Below, one piece after another: positions 17,014-20,523 of a stretch of 20,523 nucleotides of DNA. A program made the position numbers and the translations under genes. Source of the stretch: a virus; IMG/VR virus record IMGVR_UViG_3300020436_000123, positions 1 to 20,523 of that record. The stretch is one strand, 5' to 3'. Every line of letters starts with the position of its first letter. The stretch's first letter is position 1. The notes under the pieces are model-generated. The model saw nothing but the letters and a program-made list of their open reading frames with translations, ran no database searches and was not told where the DNA came from.

Positions 17014-17220
17014 TTATTTCCTTTCACTATCGCATATTTGTATTTCACTAACTATTGCATCTATATTGTTATGCCAATAATCTAAAAATTTATGTATCCT
17101 TGGATACTTCGGTTTTATATCTACTGTTTGCCAAACAAATTGTTGTAGTATATTCTCATAATCAGGCATCCAGTAATAAACATTTAGAGTAACTAAAGTT
17201 TTATTGTTTATAATTATCAC
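17014..17220 (-). CDS. Usg-like small protein (68 aa)
   Basis: The sequence pattern LNVYYWMPDY (12-21), LQQFVWQTVD (25-34), YPRIHKFLDYW (39-49), IDAIVSEIQI (53-62) closely follows what I recall of the Usg-like family of alphaproteobacteria (Y.MPDHP.LLQ.F.WQ..D..P.FP.L..FL.FW). That family is small, and its function is not established to my knowledge. The start is GTG, the only start before Met18, and its GTGA overlaps the TGA of the 239-residue gene; GAGG is placed 6 bases before it. It is encoded within a tail/baseplate unit, so it could be an assembly factor or a host-derived regulatory gene. The family assignment rests on memory of the motif, not a search. Confidence 0.7.
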   Translation of the reverse strand: MIIINNKTLVTLNVYYWMPDYENILQQFVWQTVDIKPKYPRIHKFLDYWHNNIDAIVSEIQICDSERK

Positions 17221-17936
17221 AGTAAACCTCTTGAAAGATTATCTCCACCACCAATTTCTAACTCACCGCCATCTGAAAAATTACCAGCCGAAGTTGGTAG
17301 GTTATCATCTGAAGGATCAGAAAAAGAATCAAGTACTGATGCTGGACTTGTCCAAAATGCCATTGCACTCTCTGTTTCTGTTTCTAATTGTTTTTTCATG
17401 TCTGTAATTTTTTGTGCAATCTCTTCGTCATTTATTTTTGATAATTCTTCTTTTATTGCTGGTATTTGTGCTTGTAAACTATTTGTAGCCTTTTCTACAA
17501 CTTCTGTTCCTACTGCTTCAAAATTTGGTATCTTACTACATAAATCAACTCCACCAGATAAAGCTCCAACAGCATCGGAAACTATACTGTTCAAATCTTG
17601 TCCAGCAGCTGACAATGCGTCACCAAAAGTAGAAGTAATACTTGATAATTTTTCTAAGTAAAGACTCGATGTTGGTGGTATAACCAAAAGTTGTTTTATT
17701 TCTGATTGTAAACTAACAGTCGGTAAATCTGGTAATTTTGGAACAAGTGAACGTAAATCAGTTTCTAATAGCTGTAAAGAAGATTCTAATTGAGCTTTTA
17801 ATGCACTTGCATCTAAGTCAATACCAGCTAAAAGTTGGTCTTCAATTAAAGTTAATTGTGATAAGACTGAATCAAAACCAGCACTTGCACCACATAGACC
17901 AGTATCAGAAATTAAATTTGAAACATCAATTGCCAT
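17217..17936 (-). CDS. Hypothetical helical protein near the spike genes (239 aa)
   Basis: I do not recognise this gene. It is predicted mostly helical: repeated Leu/Ile heptad-like stretches (LSQLTLIEDQLLAGIDLD, 25-42; ALKAQLESSLQLLETDLRSL, 45-64; NSLQAQIPAIKEELSKI, about 152-168), a Pro-containing break at PKLPDLPTV (66-74), and a Gly/Ser/Asp-rich flexible tail from about 205. Two cysteines lie at 15 and 132. There is no signal peptide or long hydrophobic segment. A good ribosome site (GGAG, 6 bases before ATG) is present, and the ATG is one base past the PAAR gene's stop. Its position between the spike tip and gp25 suggests a hub or tape-associated structural part, or an assembly chaperone; neither can be decided here. 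Confidence 0.75.
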   Translation of the reverse strand: MAIDVSNLISDTGLCGASAGFDSVLSQLTLIEDQLLAGIDLDASALKAQLESSLQLLETDLRSLVPKLPDLPTVSLQSEIKQLLVIPPTSSLYLEKLSSITSTFGDALSAAGQDLNSIVSDAVGALSGGVDLCSKIPNFEAVGTEVVEKATNSLQAQIPAIKEELSKINDEEIAQKITDMKKQLETETESAMAFWTSPASVLDSFSDPSDDNLPTSAGNFSDGGELEIGGGDNLSRGLL

Positions 17937-17937
17937 T

Positions 17938-18252
17938 TTAGTCTCCGTTTGCGTAAACAGTATTTTGTTGTACTGCTTTTACTTCTGCTGTACAAGTATA
18001 GGTATCACCCAATCTCGCAACTCTTTTACCATTCGCATATACATCTGGTGAAAAACTATTAACAGCAGTTCCGTATACAGGTGGGCAATGTGTATGCGGC
18101 TCATTTAAATCATCCTCTCTATGACAACCATGGCCCACAATAAAAACATCACTACTACCAGTGTCCGTTAGAATATCGCCTGGACTTACGCATATAGGAT
18201 GAACAGTATTAACTATATCACCACTTCCAACTTTTCTTGCAATTAATGGCAT
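17938..18252 (-). CDS. PAAR-repeat spike-tip protein (104 aa)
   Basis: A conical PAAR protein that caps the gp5 beta-helix and pierces the host outer membrane; the T4 counterpart is gp5.4. Evidence: two PAAR-type turns (IARKVGSGD, 4-12; VARLGDTYTC, 78-87), a central GHGCHRED stretch (40-47) and the DVYANGKRVARLGD pattern (70-83). Candidate zinc ligands are among His18, His41, His44, His53, His55, Cys43, Cys56 and Cys87; PAAR proteins usually bind one zinc through three His and one Cys. It lies 15 bases after gp5, as expected for its partner, and has AAAGG before the ATG. The segment LNEPHTHCPPVYGT (49-62) is longer than in minimal PAAR proteins and His/Cys-rich. Confidence 0.9.
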   Translation of the reverse strand: MPLIARKVGSGDIVNTVHPICVSPGDILTDTGSSDVFIVGHGCHREDDLNEPHTHCPPVYGTAVNSFSPDVYANGKRVARLGDTYTCTAEVKAVQQNTVYANGD

Positions 18253-18267
18253 ATTACCTTTCTCCTA

Positions 18268-19695
18268 TCAAGGTGGGTTAAGATCAATTCTTGGGCCGCC
18301 AGTAATAGAAATATTACCACCAGAGGTATGTGTCCAAGTAGAAGTAGTGATTGATGTTAATGCAGCTTCTGTTTTAATTGTCATATCAGAAACAGATTTT
18401 AAATTCATCTTTGCGCCTGCGGATACACCAATATTACTTGATATTGCTCTTAGTGTCATTGCCTCTTTAGCAGTTATATCAACATTCTTAGTTATAGATT
18501 TATATGATATATCATTCACCGCTGAAAGTTTTCTATAATCATTAATAGTTAATACATCATGTTTTTCAATTGTAATTTGTCTATTACCACCAATTCTGCC
18601 AATTACATTATTATTTATGTTATAGGAATGATTGCCTAATATTTCCTCTTCACGATTTCCGCCAGAACCAGCACCTATTTTTACAAAGTGATTTTTGTGT
18701 ACCTTCTCTGTTAAATTGCCTTCAACTTCAAGAATATAATCACCTTTTATAAGTTCACGTTTGGTGCCTTCTATTGTAAGATTTACATTTCCAGTAATAA
18801 GAACATTTGATGCACCAGCAATAATCTCATAGTTATCTCCTACTACCTGTACAATCTTATCACCTTTTGGCTGTATCTCTTCATATGTACCTGTCTTGTG
18901 CTGTCTTAAAAGCCTTTCTCCAGCAGGAGTATCATCTATTTCCTGTATGTGTCCTGATTCACTTTCATAAACATGGTTGAGTGGATACTTTGCAGTGTAG
19001 TATGGACTAGCATCCTTTGCATGACTTTTTGGATGAGGTTGATTCCAAGTAGTTCTAGTTTCCGCTGTTGCTAAATCTTGACTTACGCTAGGAAGGTGAG
19101 GTGTGGTTGCAGTAGGTACTTTTGTTCTGCGAATACTTCTACGTCTAATAAGACCACCGTGAGTTTCAGCAACACTACCCCTTGCAAGTCTATTGGTATC
19201 GGATTCTCCGTAAGTGTGTCCGCTGTCTCTAGAATAAACTCCTTTGGTTTTATCGTTTGTATCTATTTGTTGTCCTAAAGGATACGGGCCATATTCATTT
19301 CTACCCTCAGGCGAGTAAGCATATGGCGTGCTACTTTCTGCATGTCTTGGATCGTTAAAACCATTTCTGAAATTAGCAGGTTCACTAGGAACTCCTGGCA
19401 AACTTCCCATGATAACAGGTTGTTGTAATGCTTCTGCATCACGAAAAAATCCTACAACCCATCCACCCTCTACAAGAAATGAAGGACTATTCCCCATTCC
19501 ATGCATGGAAGGATCAGTTATAGGATGCATAACGTGAGCCCAAGGAAGATCGTCAGTAGGAAGTTGAGTTCTATCTTCCGTGTGTAAACCTACACAACGA
19601 ACACGAACTCTTCCTAACTGATCTGGATCATTCCTATCTTCAACAACACCAACAAACCAAGTGAACCCATCAAGGCCCATAAAATAATTTTGCAC
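18268..19695 (-). CDS. gp5: Baseplate hub / tail spike gp5, without lysozyme domain (475 aa)
   Basis: T4 gp5 / VgrG-type spike protein that forms the central trimeric needle. Residues 12-100 form the OB-fold (FVGVVEDRNDPDQLGRVRVR, WVVGFFRDAEALQQPVIMGS). Residues 240-274 (NHVYESESGHIQEID, AGERLLRQHKTGTYEEI) are the entrance motif of the triple beta-helix, and 275-465 is the repetitive helix (NLTIEG, DYILEVEGNLTEKV, ITAKEAMTLRA), ending RIDLNPP where the PAAR tip docks. T4 gp5 has 575 residues with a lysozyme domain between OB and helix; here that place holds only about 130 linker-like residues with no lysozyme motif. The start is GTG at 19695: AAGGAG is 6 bases upstream, whereas the in-frame ATG (Met6) is 21 bases away. 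It is the first gene behind a late promoter. Confidence 0.94.
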   Translation of the reverse strand: MQNYFMGLDGFTWFVGVVEDRNDPDQLGRVRVRCVGLHTEDRTQLPTDDLPWAHVMHPITDPSMHGMGNSPSFLVEGGWVVGFFRDAEALQQPVIMGSLPGVPSEPANFRNGFNDPRHAESSTPYAYSPEGRNEYGPYPLGQQIDTNDKTKGVYSRDSGHTYGESDTNRLARGSVAETHGGLIRRRSIRRTKVPTATTPHLPSVSQDLATAETRTTWNQPHPKSHAKDASPYYTAKYPLNHVYESESGHIQEIDDTPAGERLLRQHKTGTYEEIQPKGDKIVQVVGDNYEIIAGASNVLITGNVNLTIEGTKRELIKGDYILEVEGNLTEKVHKNHFVKIGAGSGGNREEEILGNHSYNINNNVIGRIGGNRQITIEKHDVLTINDYRKLSAVNDISYKSITKNVDITAKEAMTLRAISSNIGVSAGAKMNLKSVSDMTIKTEAALTSITTSTWTHTSGGNISITGGPRIDLNPP

Positions 19696-19701
19696 TGGAT
19701 A

Positions 19702-19707
19702 CTCCTT
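19702..19707 (-). promoter_or_regulatory. Ribosome site deciding the GTG start of gp5
   Basis: The coding strand reads AAGGAG, then six bases, then GTG. The next in-frame ATG is 15 bases further on, too far for this site, so the GTG is preferred. Confidence 0.8.
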
Positions 19708-19714
19708 ACAAAAC

Positions 19715-19722
19715 TATTTATA
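19715..19722 (-). promoter_or_regulatory. T4-type late promoter, TATAAATA, before gp5
   Basis: The coding strand carries CATTATAAATA, 19 bases before the GTG of gp5 and within the 36-base gap after the glutaredoxin gene. It matches the octamer and the preceding TT of the other two boxes. It marks where late, virion transcription begins downstream of the recombination/redox genes. Confidence 0.78.
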
Positions 19723-19731
19723 ATGATTTTA

Positions 19732-19971
19732 CTAAGTCTTTCTGATAGGTTTTCCTTGGTGAAGATATTCTACAAGAGAATCATAACCACCGATATACAA
19801 TTTATCTTTGTATATTTGAGGAACGGTAGTGTGTTTAGTTCTATCCTTAAATTCTTTTAGTACGATTGGATTATCTAAAACAACTTCCGTATATTTTATG
19901 TTGTAGTTGTCTAATAAGTTTTTTGCCATTCGACAATAACCACATGATAGAGTAGTATAAATTTTATACAC
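19732..19971 (-). CDS. Glutaredoxin (79 aa)
   Basis: A small dithiol glutaredoxin that uses glutathione to reduce disulfides; in phages it commonly supplies electrons to ribonucleotide reductase. It has the redox pair Cys10-Gly-Tyr-Cys13 near the N-terminus (YTTLSCGYC), the cis-proline motif TVPQIY (49-54), and the GGYDSL motif (61-66) that helps bind glutathione. Length is normal for a bacterial-type Grx. The active site is CGYC where classical enzymes often have CPYC. The start is GTG, whose G is shared with the TAG of the upstream 95-residue gene (TAGTG), with AAGGAG nine bases before it. No ribonucleotide reductase is in the window, so its partner is unknown. Confidence 0.93.
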   Translation of the reverse strand: MYKIYTTLSCGYCRMAKNLLDNYNIKYTEVVLDNPIVLKEFKDRTKHTTVPQIYKDKLYIGGYDSLVEYLHQGKPIRKT

Positions 19972-20258
19972 TATGTAGCACTCCTTGGACTTCTACCAAC
20001 AATCATGTGTGTTTCAATAAACTCTGGATAAAGACCAGCTGGATTTGTAACAGTATAGTAAATAGAAGGAATATCTTTTTCCTTTACTTCTCTCCAACTT
20101 TTAGTTTTCTTAGACCAGTATTCTATTACATCTTTACCAATACGAATATCATCATATTTGTCAGACGCAATCTCAACAATCTTACCAAGTTTATTTGACA
20201 TGAGTGGTTCACAATCACCACTCACATATTCTACGGTTTCACCAATTTTATATACCAT
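19971..20258 (-). CDS. Hypothetical protein, possibly SH3/KOW-like N-terminus (95 aa)
   Basis: I do not recognise this gene. The N-terminal half reads as short beta strands (YKIGETVEYVSGD, 3-15; KLGKIVEIAS, 23-32; DDIRIGKDVIEYW, 36-48), a pattern like small SH3- or KOW-type barrels; a basic stretch follows (SKKTKSWREVKEKDI, 49-63). There is one Cys and no membrane segment. The ATG has a strong AAAGGAG 7 bases upstream and is preceded by a sigma70-like promoter. The stop overlaps the glutaredoxin start, so the two are probably made together. The fold suggestion is low-confidence inference from the pattern of residues. Confidence 0.7.
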   Translation of the reverse strand: MVYKIGETVEYVSGDCEPLMSNKLGKIVEIASDKYDDIRIGKDVIEYWSKKTKSWREVKEKDIPSIYYTVTNPAGLYPEFIETHMIVGRSPRSAT

Positions 20259-20284
20259 AATATAGCTCCTTTGATATTGCTATG

Positions 20285-20313
20285 ATATTACTATAGCATC
20301 AAGTCTTTGTCAA
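20285..20313 (-). promoter_or_regulatory. Sigma70-like promoter before the 95-aa gene and glutaredoxin
   Basis: The coding strand has a perfect -35 TTGACA (20313-20308), a 17-base spacer, and TAATAT (20290-20285) as -10, matching four of six consensus bases. A start near 20278 would give a leader of about 20 bases containing the AAAGGAG site. The -35 overlaps the stop codon of the uvsX-like gene. It suggests early transcription by host polymerase, separate from the late boxes downstream. Confidence 0.55.
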
Positions 20314-20523
20314 GCATTATTTCCGTATTTAAATACTTTGATTGCATGTTCTTCAATAGTCTTCATAACATCATCTGTGAAGTAAGTCTCTGGATCATTT
20401 AGGATTGTCTTACCAAATTGTTTAGAACCATCTGGTAATTCATATCGTGTAGAAACCTTTTTGAATACACCAGCTTCTTCTGCAAGTTCAAGTAGTCCAT
20501 AGTATCTATCCAATCCTTTATCA
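20310..20523 (-). CDS. uvsX: UvsX/RecA-like recombinase, C-terminal fragment
   Basis: The frame is open to the window edge, so only about the last 70 residues are present and the ATPase core is outside. The visible part begins [18 protein letters not shown], matching the conserved end of the RecA-fold core in UvsX (T4: GGIDPYSGLLDMALELG). It then continues [20 protein letters not shown] and an acidic/helical tail ([17 protein letters not shown]) ending FKYGNNA, like the C-termini I recall for marine T4-like phage UvsX. UvsX forms filaments on single-stranded DNA and drives recombination-dependent replication. The first codon that could serve as a start in the window (TTG at 20513) is not the true start. 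T4 UvsX is longer after this point, so this variant has a shorter tail. Confidence 0.78.
   Translation of the reverse strand, partial: DKGLDRYYGLLELAEEAGVFKKVSTRYELPDGSKQFGKTILNDPETYFTDDVMKTIEEHAIKVFKYGNNA

Noticed and set aside
18603-18620. CATAAATA on the coding strand within gp5
   Set aside because: Lies in the middle of the gene with no start codon downstream at a suitable distance; chance match.
19723-19735. Possible terminator after the glutaredoxin gene
   Set aside because: No inverted repeat followed by a U-run is visible in the 36-base gap.

Overview
The window is one continuous, same-strand (minus) stretch of virion and DNA-metabolism genes from an AT-rich, T4-like contractile-tailed phage (myovirus). 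Genes are packed with gaps of a few bases, TAATG/GTGA-type overlaps are common, and no intergenic stretch exceeds about 50 bases. I see no tRNA, rRNA, CRISPR, insertion sequence or convincing intrinsic terminator. Recognisable T4 relatives are gp5, gp25, gp6 and gp8, plus a UvsX/RecA-type C-terminus. Gene order, the absence of a lysozyme domain in gp5, and a giant protein with a DUF4815-like N-terminus resemble marine T4-like phages (pelagiphages and cyanophages). A small protein resembling the alphaproteobacterial Usg family tips the host guess toward an alphaproteobacterium such as SAR11, but this is inference.

Read in the direction of transcription (high to low coordinates), the layout is as follows. 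(1) 20523-19732: the end of a UvsX-like recombinase, then a sigma70-like promoter, a 95-residue unknown and a small glutaredoxin. (2) 19722-16739: a TATAAATA late promoter, then gp5 hub/spike, a PAAR tip protein, a 239-residue unknown, the Usg-like protein and a very basic 90-residue protein. (3) 16734-11040: a second TATAAATA box, then gp25 sheath initiator, gp6 wedge and a 1106-residue protein in the position of gp7. (4) 11032-1: a third TATAAATA box, then a 250-residue fibre-like protein placed between the gp7-position gene and gp8, then gp8, a 2210-residue structural protein, a 75-residue coiled-coil protein, a 495-residue fibre-like protein, and a 5' fragment of another structural gene running off the window.

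Together regions 2 to 4 encode the baseplate: the central spike (gp5 + PAAR), the sheath-nucleating gp25, the wedge (gp6, the gp7-position protein, gp8) and peripheral, probably host-contacting, proteins that replace T4 gp9-gp12, none of which I recognise here. The most unusual signal is a roughly 65-residue beta-rich module present in the 495- and 250-residue proteins, with about 78% identity at the DNA level by eye and a diverged relative in the gp7-position protein. It appears to behave as an exchangeable cassette among virion genes. Several other short repeat families are shared among the large structural proteins.
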